Numbered from the stretch's first letter, positions 7,064 to 15,330 are shown. The stretch: 35,635 bases of DNA from Clostridia bacterium (GCA_017399025.1 JAFQEK010000020.1:1-35635); one strand, 5' to 3'. Numbers and translations are program-made. The notes: generated from the letters alone by a model not told the origin.

Positions 7064-8959
7064 TTATTTGAATTTTCTGTCATACAGCAACGCCGCAATC
7101 AGAACCACGAGGCAAGAGCCTGCATTATGTACCAATGCACCCGTGGTCGGATTCAATATTCCCATAACGGAAAGGGTAACTGCCAGAAGATTAATACACA
7201 TAGACAGTCCGATACTGAATTTGATGGTTTTAACCGTGGCATTGGAAAGACGCTTCAGATATGGTAAATTGGAAATATCGTCACTCATTAAAACAACATC
7301 TGCCGCTTCCACCGCAATATCGCTGCCCAGACCTCCCATGGCAACACCGACGTCAGCGGTTTTCAACGCAGGCGCGTCGTTGACACCATCGCCAATCATA
7401 CAGATATATTTTCCTTCCTTTTGAAGGGCAGTAATATTACTTACCTTCTCTTCAGGCAGAAGCTGCGCTCTGATCTGTTCAATCCCCACCTGCTTGGCAA
7501 AGTACGCCGCAGTTTTTTGATTATCACCGGTCAGGAGAACGATATCTGTATTCATACCGTGCAGACGCGCTACCATATCCTTGGCTTCCGGACGAAGAAC
7601 GTCAGACATTGCCAAAACACCAATACATTTTCTTTCATCCGATACCAAAACGGAGGCTTTTCCCTGCATACGCAGCATTTCGATTGCACGCTGAATTTCT
7701 TTATTCAACGAAATTCCATTTTCCATGAGATAGGATTCATTTCCGCAAAACAATCTTTTTCCCTTGATTTCTGCATAAATACCTTTTCCTGCAGTCATCT
7801 TAAACACATCCGATTCTGTAATATCGGCATTGTATTTTTTTGCGTATGAAACAATCGCTTTTCCCAACGGGTGCTCGCTTTTTGCTTCAGCCGATGCCGC
7901 CAAAGACAACAGAACGTTTTCACTGTAATTTTTATCAAAGGAAATCACATCGCTGACTTCCAAACGTCCATAGGTCAAAGTACCAGTTTTGTCGAAAGCA
8001 ACGGTTTGGACCTTTCCCATTTTTTCCAAGGCTTCGCCGGATTTAATAATCACTCCGCGCTTCGTTGCCTGACCAATCGCCGCCATAATGGAAGTTGGCG
8101 TAGCCAGGACCAGCGCACAAGGACAAAAAACAACCAATACGGTAACCGCACGAACAATATCTTTGGTAACGATACCTGCAATTACGGCAATCAGCAATGC
8201 AACGGGAACAAGCCAGCTTGCTGCAATGTCGGCAATTCTTGCCATCGGTGCCTTTTTATCCTCCGCTTCCTGCACCATGCGGATCAACTTCTGTAAGGAA
8301 CTGTCTTCGCCTACCTTGGTAGCACGAATATCAATAGAACCAAAGCGGTTGATCGTACCGCAGAACACGCTGTCCGCCACGGTTTTGTCAACAGGCAAAG
8401 ACTCTCCCGTCATAATGGACTGGTCAACAGAGGTTTCCCCGTTAATAATAACTCCGTCAACCGGAATGGTCTCACCGGGGAGAATACGAAGAACATCGCC
8501 CTCGCCGATCTTTTCGGCAGGAACCATTTCTTCCTTACCGTCAACAATCCGTCTGCCCTGTACGGGAGCAAGCGAAATCAGCTTTTTCAAGCCCTTCTTT
8601 GCCCGCTCGGTTGTCTTTTCTTCCAGAATTGCACCAATCGCCATGATCCAAGCAACCTCGCCGGCAGCAAACAGGTCGCCGATGGCAATGGCGGCGATCA
8701 TTGCAATTGAAATCAGCAACGCAGAAGAAATTTTGCTGATACCGGGATTATGAATCACGCGCCATACAGCAAGATAGAGCATGGGAATACCACTGATTAT
8801 CACTGTCACCCACGCAGGGTCAAAGGGGAGAAAATTCAGATTGAGGGCAGAGCCTCCGAGCTCTTCCGTCAGATGAGGTACCAGATCCAGCAAAAGGAAA
8901 ATACCCGCCACGATGGTAGCAGGCACTCCTGCCAGAAAGTCATTGATTTTTTTCAACAT
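7064..8959 (-). CDS. Heavy-metal translocating P1B-type ATPase
   Basis: ATP-driven metal exporter in the cytoplasmic membrane, 631 aa. In order: transmembrane helices before residue ~112, actuator domain with TGES (184-187), ion-binding CPC in helix 6 (FCPCAL, 279-281), phosphorylation site DKTGT (Asp323), SEHPLGKA typical of metal pumps, GDGVNDAPAL, and two last helices. There is no N-terminal heavy-metal-associated domain; the protein starts almost directly with the first helix. The last helix carries HNAGS where zinc/cadmium pumps have D-x-G, so the substrate is not settled. Start ATG 8959 has GAGGG upstream. It is divergent from a TetR-family gene whose promoter region probably controls both. 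Confidence 0.92.
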   Translation of the reverse strand: MLKKINDFLAGVPATIVAGIFLLLDLVPHLTEELGGSALNLNFLPFDPAWVTVIISGIPMLYLAVWRVIHNPGISKISSALLISIAMIAAIAIGDLFAAGEVAWIMAIGAILEEKTTERAKKGLKKLISLAPVQGRRIVDGKEEMVPAEKIGEGDVLRILPGETIPVDGVIINGETSVDQSIMTGESLPVDKTVADSVFCGTINRFGSIDIRATKVGEDSSLQKLIRMVQEAEDKKAPMARIADIAASWLVPVALLIAVIAGIVTKDIVRAVTVLVVFCPCALVLATPTSIMAAIGQATKRGVIIKSGEALEKMGKVQTVAFDKTGTLTYGRLEVSDVISFDKNYSENVLLSLAASAEAKSEHPLGKAIVSYAKKYNADITESDVFKMTAGKGIYAEIKGKRLFCGNESYLMENGISLNKEIQRAIEMLRMQGKASVLVSDERKCIGVLAMSDVLRPEAKDMVARLHGMNTDIVLLTGDNQKTAAYFAKQVGIEQIRAQLLPEEKVSNITALQKEGKYICMIGDGVNDAPALKTADVGVAMGGLGSDIAVEAADVVLMSDDISNLPYLKRLSNATVKTIKFSIGLSMCINLLAVTLSVMGILNPTTGALVHNAGSCLVVLIAALLYDRKFK

Positions 8960-8975
8960 TTTTACCCTCGTTTCA

Positions 8976-9004
8976 TTGACTTATTTACACATATCGTGTA
9001 TAAT
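8976..9004 (+). promoter_or_regulatory. Promoter with embedded palindromic operator (tetR / ATPase intergenic)
   Basis: TTGACT at 8976-8981, 17-base spacer, TATAAT at 8999-9004, reading toward the TetR gene. Inside the spacer TACAC-ATATC-GTGTA (8986-9000) is a perfect 5-bp-arm palindrome overlapping the start of the -10 box, the usual place for a TetR-family operator. Occupancy would block the regulator's own promoter; the ATPase start codon is only 17 bases from the -35 side, so it would feel the same site. No equally good promoter for the ATPase was found. Confidence 0.6.
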
Positions 9005-9130
9005 ATATTTGTTACAGAACTATTTATTCGGTACAAAACATATTATAATGTTTTTGAGAAAGAAAACAATAAGCAATTTTTTCACCGTGTTCGTTACAGA
9101 ACACTTTCCAGAAAATGTTCGGAGGAATAT

Positions 9131-9700
9131 ATGGACAGACGGCAGAAAAAAACAAGAGATGCCATTTTTCGGGCTTTCACCGCGCTCTTGTCTGAAAAGC
9201 ATTACAATCAAATAACCGTACAGGAAATCATCGACAAAGCCAATGTTGGCAGAACCACATTCTACGCGCATTTTGAAACAAAAGATTATCTGTTAAAAAA
9301 TCTGTGCGAGGAATTATTCGGACATATCGTTAACACTGCCATGGGTCTTCCCCATGGACATCAGCACGATCCCCTCGGTAACTTGACAGACTCCGTATTT
9401 TTGCACCTGTTTCGCCATTTACAAGAAAATGACAGTAACATCCTTGAACTCCTTTCCTCGCAAAATAATGAAATCTTTCTGCGCTATTTCAAAAGCAATC
9501 TGAAAGAATTGATCATGCGGCAATATGCGGACAAAGGTATGCTCAGCACATCAAAGCTGCCCGAGAACTATCTCATCAATCACATTGCTTCCTCTTTTGT
9601 AGAAACTGTGGACTGGTGGCTGGCGCAAAAGAGGAAGAACGCCCCCGAAGAAATGACAGAATACTTTCTGGCAGTCATCGATCCCATACTAAACAGCTAA
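9131..9700 (+). CDS. TetR/AcrR family transcriptional regulator
   Basis: 189-aa DNA-binding protein. The N-terminal helix-turn-helix reads TRDAIFRAFTALL...ITVQEIIDKANVGRTTFYAHF, the classic TetR layout with the TFY.HF recognition helix at residues ~40-45. The C-terminal ligand domain is helical and ends near WWLAQKR, as in the group with TetR_C_7-like domains. Between them is a short His-rich stretch, PHGHQHD (about residues 75-81), which could sense a metal. The start was set at ATG 9131 because GGAGG lies 5 bases upstream; the frame is open much further but without support. Divergently arranged with the metal ATPase, which it most likely represses; a metal or a toxic organic compound could be the inducer. 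Confidence 0.88.
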   Translation: MDRRQKKTRDAIFRAFTALLSEKHYNQITVQEIIDKANVGRTTFYAHFETKDYLLKNLCEELFGHIVNTAMGLPHGHQHDPLGNLTDSVFLHLFRHLQENDSNILELLSSQNNEIFLRYFKSNLKELIMRQYADKGMLSTSKLPENYLINHIASSFVETVDWWLAQKRKNAPEEMTEYFLAVIDPILNS

Positions 9701-9810
9701 AAGTCGCCTACCACAGCAAAAACATGTCAATACATAGTAAAGCGAGATATTTGATTTAAGAAAATTTTCACAGAATAAAAATACACTAAAATTTTCAAGG
9801 AGGAACTGCA

Positions 9811-10923
9811 ATGAGATGGAGCAAAGAAAAAATCCGGGATTGGTATAATACCCGCCCGTGGATGCGCGGTTGCAATTATATGAGTGCCGATTGCGCAAAC
9901 CGGGTGGACCAATGGCAGGCGCTTGGCTTTGAAGAACGCCTTCAAACCACGGAAGAAGAATTGAAGCTCATGCAACAAACAGGCTTCAACACCGTACGGC
10001 TGATTTTGGAATACGTTGTCTGGAAAGAGGAGCATGACGGATTTATGGAACGCTTTGACCGTTATCTCTCTCTGTGCCAAAAATACGGGATCTCCTGTAT
10101 GATCGTTCTTGCCAATGACTGCATGCCTCCGAAAACGGAGGGCTGGAAAAAACCTTTCATCGGCGAACAGCACTATGATTGGGGATATCACGGAGGCAAA
10201 AAAGTTTCCCAGCACGGCATACACAGCGGACCTGCGCCCCATTTCTATCTTGATGAGGAAGAAACCCGCGAAGATTATTTCAACATGGTTCGGGAAATCG
10301 TTACAAAATACAAGGACGACGAAAGAATCTGCATCTGGGACGTGTACAATGAGCCCGGCGGTTCCAGACGGCAGGATATCACACTTCCGAACCTGAAAGC
10401 AATGTTCCGCATTATCCGCGAAATCAATCCTTCCCAGCCCTTAACCTGCGGACTTTGGAGAATTCCGTGCAATCCTGACGTAAAATTACACGAAATCGAG
10501 CAATTTTCGTTGGATAACTCGGATATTATTTCCTATCATTGCTATAAAAACTATAACGAACATATCAAAATCATCAAAAGACTGAAAAAAGAAGGCAGAC
10601 CTCTTCTCAACACGGAATGGCTCGGCAGATGCTTCGGCAACGATGTTTTTTCGCTGTTCCCTCTTTTCTATCTGGAAAAGATTGGATGTTATAACTGGGG
10701 ATTCGTTGCGGGAAAATATCAAACCTATGAGCCCTGGGAGGTTACGTGGAAGCAATACGAAAACGGTACGAATACCGAAGTGGATTTCACGAAATGGTTT
10801 CATGATCTGTACCGTCCCAACCACCGTCCGTATGATCCGAAGGAAATCGCATTGATCAAGGAATTTTGCGCATTTGCGGATAAAGATTTTGAAAGAGACC
10901 GCGAGAATGTGCTTCAATCTTAA
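9811..10923 (+). CDS. GH5-like (clan A) glycoside hydrolase, cytoplasmic
   Basis: 370-aa TIM-barrel glycosidase. GFNTVRLILEYVVW marks an early barrel strand. The acid/base is Glu181 in WDVYNEPGG and the nucleophile Glu269 in LLNTEWLGR, the two-strand spacing of clan GH-A. Barrel-lining aromatics (WGFVAGKYQTY...PWEVTW) follow. There is no signal peptide, so it would act on oligosaccharides already imported. Relatives are commonly labelled beta-xylanase or cellulase-like; the actual sugar is unknown. AAGGAGG is 7 bases before ATG 9811. It follows the tetR gene by 110 bases and probably has its own promoter, though none with good boxes was seen. Confidence 0.82.
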   Translation: MRWSKEKIRDWYNTRPWMRGCNYMSADCANRVDQWQALGFEERLQTTEEELKLMQQTGFNTVRLILEYVVWKEEHDGFMERFDRYLSLCQKYGISCMIVLANDCMPPKTEGWKKPFIGEQHYDWGYHGGKKVSQHGIHSGPAPHFYLDEEETREDYFNMVREIVTKYKDDERICIWDVYNEPGGSRRQDITLPNLKAMFRIIREINPSQPLTCGLWRIPCNPDVKLHEIEQFSLDNSDIISYHCYKNYNEHIKIIKRLKKEGRPLLNTEWLGRCFGNDVFSLFPLFYLEKIGCYNWGFVAGKYQTYEPWEVTWKQYENGTNTEVDFTKWFHDLYRPNHRPYDPKEIALIKEFCAFADKDFERDRENVLQS

Positions 10924-11039
10924 TGGCAAAAATCCGCCTTCCCTCTCATCATAAGAAAGCCTTGCAAAACAAAATGCAATTCCAAATTGTATTTTGGGTT
11001 TAACTATGAGGATTGACAATATTTTTTAAAAAAATATAG

Positions 11040-11076
11040 GGCAATATCATTCGGTAAAAATCCGTTTGATATTGCC
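11040..11076. terminator. Bidirectional terminator between convergent genes
   Basis: Perfect 10-bp stem GGCAATATCA / TGATATTGCC with a 17-base loop. T-rich sequence follows on the plus strand (TTCCTTTTCTTT), and a seven-T run (TATATTTTTTT) on the minus strand. Serves the GH5-like gene and the convergent esterase. Confidence 0.8.
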
Positions 11077-11094
11077 TTCCTTTTCTTTCAAAAA

Positions 11095-11853
11095 TCACAA
11101 CAGCTCCATGGCTGTTCTTTCATGGAATTCGCACCCAATTTCGTTCTGATCACTGACGATGGCCAATCCTTCGTACGCACGATAATAACGAACGCCGAAT
11201 TCTTCCAATGCTTCGGTATTGAAGTGAAGATTGTCAGGATTTGCGCCAAGTCCTTCGGCAGAAGCAAACGCGCAATACGGATATCCTTCTCCCAACTGTC
11301 GGAGAATTTCATTGATTCTCACATAGTTCCGGGCAACATCCGGATATTTTTCAAAATTTGCCAAAAAACCGCCGAGTCCGCCGATGATAATCGGGAGATC
11401 AGGGCAACCGAGCGCAGTACGCATTCCATCCATCACACGCTTGAATCTCTCGGCGTATAAGGCGTATTTTTCCTCAAAGCAATCATTCTCTCCCTGATGC
11501 CACAATATCCCTTTGATAACAGAAGTGTGCATGGCAAGTTTTGCGCAATTCACCGCATTGTCAAACAAGATTTCCCCCGGCATCCATTGCGAAATCTGGG
11601 TTCCGCCGTCTGCGCAGGGAATGATTCCGACCGCCGTTTCTTTGTGCGCACAAGCATATTCCCTTGCAAAACTTTCAGCAAAACAAACTCCTGAACTGTA
11701 ACGGTCGGGATTTACAGGACGAAACATATTCACCCACAAGCCGTTTCTGAGAACCTTTAATCTTCCACCGCAGATATCAAGAGGTTCTGCTTCCGTCAAA
11801 AAACCTCTTCCCGCCGCATTGGATTGCCCGATCAGTAAAAATGAATGCACCAT
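11095..11853 (-). CDS. SGNH/SASA-type carbohydrate O-acetylesterase
   Basis: 252-aa esterase of the sialate-O-acetylesterase-like (SASA, formerly DUF303) group, which removes acetyl groups from sugars. The nucleophile Ser11 sits in LLIGQSNAAGRG. The second block is ADGGTQISQW (81-90), the third LWHQGENDC (117-125), and Asp207/His210 lie in NPDNLHFNT near the end, completing the catalytic set. There is no signal peptide, so it should work inside the cell on imported acetylated oligosaccharides. It faces the GH5-like gene across a shared terminator. The GAGAAG upstream of ATG 11853 is a weak ribosome binding site. Confidence 0.87.
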   Translation of the reverse strand: MVHSFLLIGQSNAAGRGFLTEAEPLDICGGRLKVLRNGLWVNMFRPVNPDRYSSGVCFAESFAREYACAHKETAVGIIPCADGGTQISQWMPGEILFDNAVNCAKLAMHTSVIKGILWHQGENDCFEEKYALYAERFKRVMDGMRTALGCPDLPIIIGGLGGFLANFEKYPDVARNYVRINEILRQLGEGYPYCAFASAEGLGANPDNLHFNTEALEEFGVRYYRAYEGLAIVSDQNEIGCEFHERTAMELL

Positions 11854-11893
11854 ACTTTTCTTCTCTTTCTTAATTTATATATTTTTGGGGGAT

Positions 11894-12271
11894 TTATTTC
11901 TCATTCCGGGAAATCCATTCCAGAAGTTCCTCATATTTCATCTCTCCCGATGCCACGGCAAGCCCGACACGGGCAACCTCTTCATTGTTCGGGCATATAA
12001 AAACGCCGTTCACTTCCAAAAAGATGAGAAGAATATACATACCGATTCGTTTATTCCCATCCACAAACGCATGATTGGAAATCAAAGCATAGCCGAGCCG
12101 AGCGCCCTTTTCCCGAACGGAAGGATAAAGTTCCAGACCGTCAAAGGTGGCAAATGCCGATTCCAACGCGCTGTTCAAAAGCGCGAGATCTCGCACGTTC
12201 GGATCTCCGCCCGTTTCTTCCGTCATCATTTTATGTAAAGCAAGAACTTTTTCCTGACTAAGTTTGATCAT
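11894..12271 (-). CDS. doc: Doc/Fic-family toxin
   Basis: 125-aa Fic-fold protein. The active loop HAFVDGNKRIG (residues ~68-78) has the Fic consensus H-x-F-x-D/E-G-N-x-R, with Lys after Asn as in phage P1 Doc, which phosphorylates EF-Tu, rather than Gly as in AMP-transferring Fic enzymes. Length and compact all-helical pattern (IKLSQEKVLALHKMMTEETGG, then DLALLNSALESA) match Doc toxins. Its ATG overlaps the antitoxin stop (ATGA), so translation is coupled. It should inhibit growth when freed from the upstream antitoxin. The Doc-like activity is inferred from the Lys only. Confidence 0.9.
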   Translation of the reverse strand: MIKLSQEKVLALHKMMTEETGGDPNVRDLALLNSALESAFATFDGLELYPSVREKGARLGYALISNHAFVDGNKRIGMYILLIFLEVNGVFICPNNEEVARVGLAVASGEMKYEELLEWISRNEK

Positions 12272-12432
12272 TTTGCAAGCTCCTCAAAAGCGGGACGGTA
12301 AAGCTCCAGAATACGCGCTGCTGCCGAATTGATTTTTTCTTCATTCGTCATTTCCACGGAAATATCAGATTTTTCCAAAGTATTTAATTTGGTTTCAGTT
12401 TCTGAAGCCGTCTGCTTTTTATCGGTATTCAT
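12268..12432 (-). CDS. Small antitoxin of the Doc-type toxin
   Basis: 54-aa acidic protein starting MNTDKKQTASETE and ending with an amphipathic helix INSAAARILELYRPAFEEL. A strong GGGGGAAAG box lies before ATG 12432 and the stop overlaps the toxin start. The C-terminal helix looks like the toxin-wrapping part of Phd-type antitoxins. The N-terminal half is low-complexity and polar and shows no Phd, AbrB or ribbon-helix-helix fold. It is therefore probably a bare neutralising peptide without its own DNA-binding domain. The gene identity rests on position, overlap and the helix. Confidence 0.75.
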   Translation of the reverse strand: MNTDKKQTASETETKLNTLEKSDISVEMTNEEKINSAAARILELYRPAFEELAK

Positions 12433-12462
12433 TTTCTTTCCCCCATTTCATTTTATATGGAT

Positions 12463-12491
12463 ATTATACATAAAATTCAACGCACTGTCAA
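12463..12491 (-). promoter_or_regulatory. Consensus promoter of the toxin-antitoxin operon
   Basis: Minus strand TTGACA, 17-base spacer, TATAAT, about 25 bases upstream of the ribosome binding site. No palindrome overlapping it was noticed, consistent with an antitoxin that lacks a DNA-binding fold. Confidence 0.75.
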
Positions 12492-12532
12492 CCCAAAGCG
12501 AAACTATGTTCCAAAAAAGCGTAACATCCCTA

Positions 12533-12566
12533 CCCCTCAATCATGAGAGATTGAGGGGGCTTTTTT
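12533..12566 (+). terminator. Orphan plus-strand terminator
   Basis: Perfect 10-bp stem CCCCTCAATC / GATTGAGGGG, 6-base loop ATGAGA, then GC and six T. The T-tract is on the plus strand only, yet no plus-strand gene lies upstream (the flanking genes all read minus). Confidence 0.75.
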
Positions 12567-12600
12567 GTGATATAACCCGAGTTTAACTCTAAAAATGAAG

Positions 12601-12628
12601 AAAAAGGAGCAATTGAAAGCTCCTTTTT
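12601..12628. terminator. Terminator of the lipoprotein-Lgt cassette
   Basis: Perfect 10-bp stem AAAAAGGAGC / GCTCCTTTTT around AATTGAAA. T tracts on both strands; on the minus strand it follows the lgt-like gene by about 70 bases. Confidence 0.75.
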
Positions 12629-12698
12629 CTTTTTGTAGAGACAACGGGAATTTTCCGATATTGACAAGGGAACATCGATATTTTAATCGATAAAACAA

Positions 12699-13466
12699 TC
12701 ACTTTGATTTTTGTAAAACGGACAATTTTCGGCGTATATATAAAAATCCAATGCAACCACCAATAAAAAGCAAAATACTGATCCATTGAGAAGTGGAAAG
12801 CTGAAAATAAAGACCTCTCTCTGTATCACCTCTGAAAAACTCCAAGATAAATCTTAAAACTGAGTATAATATCAAGTAAAGAAACGTTGATGTTCCTTTT
12901 TTTGCATAATGAAAAACGGAAACCATTATAATAAACAGTAAAACTAAAAATGCAGCTTCAATTAATTGAATTGCAAGAAGAGGTTCTTCCAGAGGAGTCA
13001 ACCCTGCCGTTTCATGATAAGTAACACTCAAGAATCCGTCATGCGGAATTCCGTAGCAACAACCGGCGAAAAAACATCCAATGCGTCCCAAAGCGTGCCC
13101 CAAAGGAAGCACCGTAGCACATACATCAAAAATATCAGTTTCCAAATGGTATAATTTAATATAAAGCAAAATGCCTAAAAATCCGCCTAAAAGACCGCCG
13201 TAAAAAACAAATCCGCCTTTTAAGATCGCTATCAAGGAGAGTTGAAGCTCTATAATTTGCGGAAATGAAACCAAGATAAAAAGAAGCTTTGAACCGAGAA
13301 CAGAAAAGATCAGTGCGTAACCTGCCGCTGCCAAAAGATCAAAAAATTCGATTTTTCGCTTTTTTGCGAGAGGGATTGCAATCAAAGCAGCAATCACGAT
13401 TCCCGCAAAAAAGCATACACCGTATAAAGGTATCTCTCGTCCAAAGATATTAAGAGAGTTGCTCAT
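12699..13466 (-). CDS. Lgt-like prolipoprotein diacylglyceryl transferase family protein
   Basis: 255-aa polytopic membrane protein with about seven hydrophobic helices. The signature HALGRIGCFFAGCCYG (residues 124-139) aligns with the Lgt block GRIGNF.N.E containing the essential Arg (Arg128 here), and FILEFFRGD near the C-terminus is also Lgt-like. Two differences stand out: the conserved His of the H-G-G motif (His103 in E. coli) is Tyr89 here (FVFYGGLLGG), and the N-x-E end of the signature is replaced by a Cys-rich AGCCYG. It may be a divergent Lgt or have another lipid-transfer role. The start is 6 bases after the stop of the DUF4190-like gene with no ribosome binding site of its own, implying coupled translation. 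Confidence 0.82.
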   Translation of the reverse strand: MSNSLNIFGREIPLYGVCFFAGIVIAALIAIPLAKKRKIEFFDLLAAAGYALIFSVLGSKLLFILVSFPQIIELQLSLIAILKGGFVFYGGLLGGFLGILLYIKLYHLETDIFDVCATVLPLGHALGRIGCFFAGCCYGIPHDGFLSVTYHETAGLTPLEEPLLAIQLIEAAFLVLLFIIMVSVFHYAKKGTSTFLYLILYSVLRFILEFFRGDTERGLYFQLSTSQWISILLFIGGCIGFLYIRRKLSVLQKSK

Positions 13467-13472
13467 AGCAAA

Positions 13473-13766
13473 TCAAATAAGACTGCCGAGAGAACCGATA
13501 GAACCTGCAGTGCAAAGAATGCAAATACCGCAAGTAAAGAAGGTAATTCCCGAAAATACGACAGCAATAATGCTAAGAACAAGAGCAGCCGTTGCCATGC
13601 CTGAAGGTAAACCTGCGTTACGCATCTGCTTACCGCCGCTAACTGCGAGGATAAGACCGATAATAGAAACAGGAAGACCGATGATGGAGAATACACCGCT
13701 CATCAAACCGAACACGATGCCGGCAATGCCTAAAACAAAACCTGCAATTACTTTACCCTTTCCCAT
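13473..13766 (-). CDS. DUF4190-like small membrane protein
   Basis: 97 aa, two hydrophobic hairpins: VIAGFVLGIAGIVFGLM.GVFSIIGLPVSIIGLILAVSGG, then ATAALVLSIIAVVFSGITFF, ending in a Cys-containing CGICILC and a Gly/Ser tail. The G.VLGI.gi..g pattern matches DUF4190-type proteins, whose function is unknown. ATG 13766 was chosen because GAAAGGAG is 7 bases before it; an upstream in-frame ATG at 13787 has no box. Middle of the cassette, directly before the Lgt-like gene. Confidence 0.75.
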   Translation of the reverse strand: MGKGKVIAGFVLGIAGIVFGLMSGVFSIIGLPVSIIGLILAVSGGKQMRNAGLPSGMATAALVLSIIAVVFSGITFFTCGICILCTAGSIGSLGSLI

Positions 13767-13851
13767 TTTATATCTCCTTTCAATCATAATATTTATTACA
13801 AAGCAAAAAATGCATTTGTACAGATTAAATGAACCAACGGCTCAAAGATCA

Positions 13852-15294
13852 TTAGCCTTTGAGCACCCAAATATTTCCCTCAATAATGAGGGTATCTCCT
13901 TTTTTCTCAAAAGTATGTACGCCGTTGCTTAATGCAGAAGAGTATCCCATATCGGATACGATTAAAGAATTACCATGTATTTCATAAGCTCCGGTAGTTG
14001 ACAAGCCGGTGCTTTCTGAAACAAGAATTCCGTCCTTGGAAAAAGTAAGAGAATATGACCAATATGAATCATATGATGTTGACAATTCATATTCCCCTTC
14101 CAAAGGATGTATATCTCCTCTATCAGAGATATCCAAGACAATCTTTCCCGTTGTATCAATAACAATAAGATTCTCCACTACGGCAAGTCCTGCATAGGAG
14201 AAAGTCGTTACGCTCTTATATTTAGGAGCCACTTTCCAATTTCCGTAGGGATCCACATATCCCCATAAACCGCTGGACGGCTGATAAGCACAGCAAAGAT
14301 CATTTGAAAAAGTATATAGCTGCGTAATCGTACCCCAATTATAATATTCGTATTTCAACATAATATCCTTCGTCGGAGGCATAAGGATATTTCCGTCCTT
14401 ATCCATCGTAGCACACCACTCCGAGGTGTTTTTCATATAAAGCGTTGCGATTTCTCCAAGTGAATTTTTCGTTGTGCCAATCTCAAAGTCTCGTGTATTA
14501 TACGGTGAATTTTCATATTCACTATACGACATAATCAAATCACGCCAGGCATATGTATCTATGATCGGCTCAATACCGGAAACCATCGGCAATTCTTTCA
14601 ATTGCTGTCCGGATTTTTCCGATACGTAGAGGCGGTTTTGGTAGGCATAATTATATCGATTTCCGTAAATATCAATATAGAGCAGGTCATAAAACTCATT
14701 TCTCCCATAGTAGTCATCCACGCAAACATAACCGTCTTCATCAAAAGACGCGTAGTAATCAATGGATGTCAATCCGGAAACTCTGAAAATTTCCGACATA
14801 TCCTTTGCGGAATAGCAGATTAAATCATATATTTTTCCGGAAGGGGTTTCTTCTGTCATTCGGTATGCCAATATTCGTCCTTGCGTTATCACGCTGATAA
14901 ATTCAATATTGTTTTTGCCTACAGAGAGTACAGTATTTCCTTTTTTATCCAAAATGGATGATACACGAGGATTCATCGCAGTGCTTCCATCATAACACGA
15001 GATATAATTGCTAAATTCACTGAACGTTTGATACAAAGCAAATCCCTCATGCAGAATATCGCCGTCGGTGCTTAAAAGTCCGTATGTTCCGTTATAATTT
15101 TTGTAAATATATACGTCATCGTAAGCCGCCATGATTGTTTGTATGTTGGCGTATTTCTCCTTTGAATTTGCGTTGTTATTGTTGTTATTACTCGAGTTGT
15201 TAGACACGCCTCCGTTGTCAGCGGGTTTATTGGAACACGCAGTAAGCAAAAAAACAAAAACCACGGCTAAAAATAGACAAATGATTCTTTTCAT
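13852..15294 (-). CDS. Lipoprotein with poly-Asn linker and WG-type repeat
   Basis: 480-aa exported lipoprotein. The signal ends in a clear lipobox, FLLTAC, with Cys20 to be lipidated. A Ser/Asn spacer (residues ~31-43) tethers a large beta-rich ectodomain. At about 345-375 it has GLWGYVDPYGNWKVAPKYKSV, the KWG/WG repeat pattern; other GLLSTDGDI and ILDKKGNTV stretches look like degenerate copies, suggesting a propeller or solenoid. The C-terminus (TFEKKGDTLIIEGNIWVLKG) resembles a small lipocalin-like strand pair. ATG 15294 has AAAGGAGG upstream. Transcribed after a 46-aa membrane gene from the operator-bearing promoter at 15538-15566. The role is unknown; the Lgt-like protein two genes on could lipidate it. 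Confidence 0.85.
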   Translation of the reverse strand: MKRIICLFLAVVFVFLLTACSNKPADNGGVSNNSSNNNNNNANSKEKYANIQTIMAAYDDVYIYKNYNGTYGLLSTDGDILHEGFALYQTFSEFSNYISCYDGSTAMNPRVSSILDKKGNTVLSVGKNNIEFISVITQGRILAYRMTEETPSGKIYDLICYSAKDMSEIFRVSGLTSIDYYASFDEDGYVCVDDYYGRNEFYDLLYIDIYGNRYNYAYQNRLYVSEKSGQQLKELPMVSGIEPIIDTYAWRDLIMSYSEYENSPYNTRDFEIGTTKNSLGEIATLYMKNTSEWCATMDKDGNILMPPTKDIMLKYEYYNWGTITQLYTFSNDLCCAYQPSSGLWGYVDPYGNWKVAPKYKSVTTFSYAGLAVVENLIVIDTTGKIVLDISDRGDIHPLEGEYELSTSYDSYWSYSLTFSKDGILVSESTGLSTTGAYEIHGNSLIVSDMGYSSALSNGVHTFEKKGDTLIIEGNIWVLKG

Positions 15295-15330
15295 TAATAA
15301 AAATCCTCCTTTGAATTTGAAATGTCGAGT

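Noticed and set aside
12329..12586. 85-aa plus-strand frame ending at the orphan terminator
   Set aside because: Overlaps the antitoxin antisense and runs through the terminator stem; no ribosome binding site. I kept only the terminator as an observation.
13852..13875. Small inverted repeat CTCAAAG...CTTTGAG around the lipoprotein stop codon as a terminator
   Set aside because: Only 7 bp, no T tract, and the downstream genes of the cassette depend on read-through.
15181..15215. Repeated TTG/TTA triplets as a microsatellite or CRISPR-like repeat
   Set aside because: They encode the Asn/Ser linker after the lipobox of the lipoprotein; ordinary low-complexity coding. No CRISPR-type spaced repeats were found anywhere.
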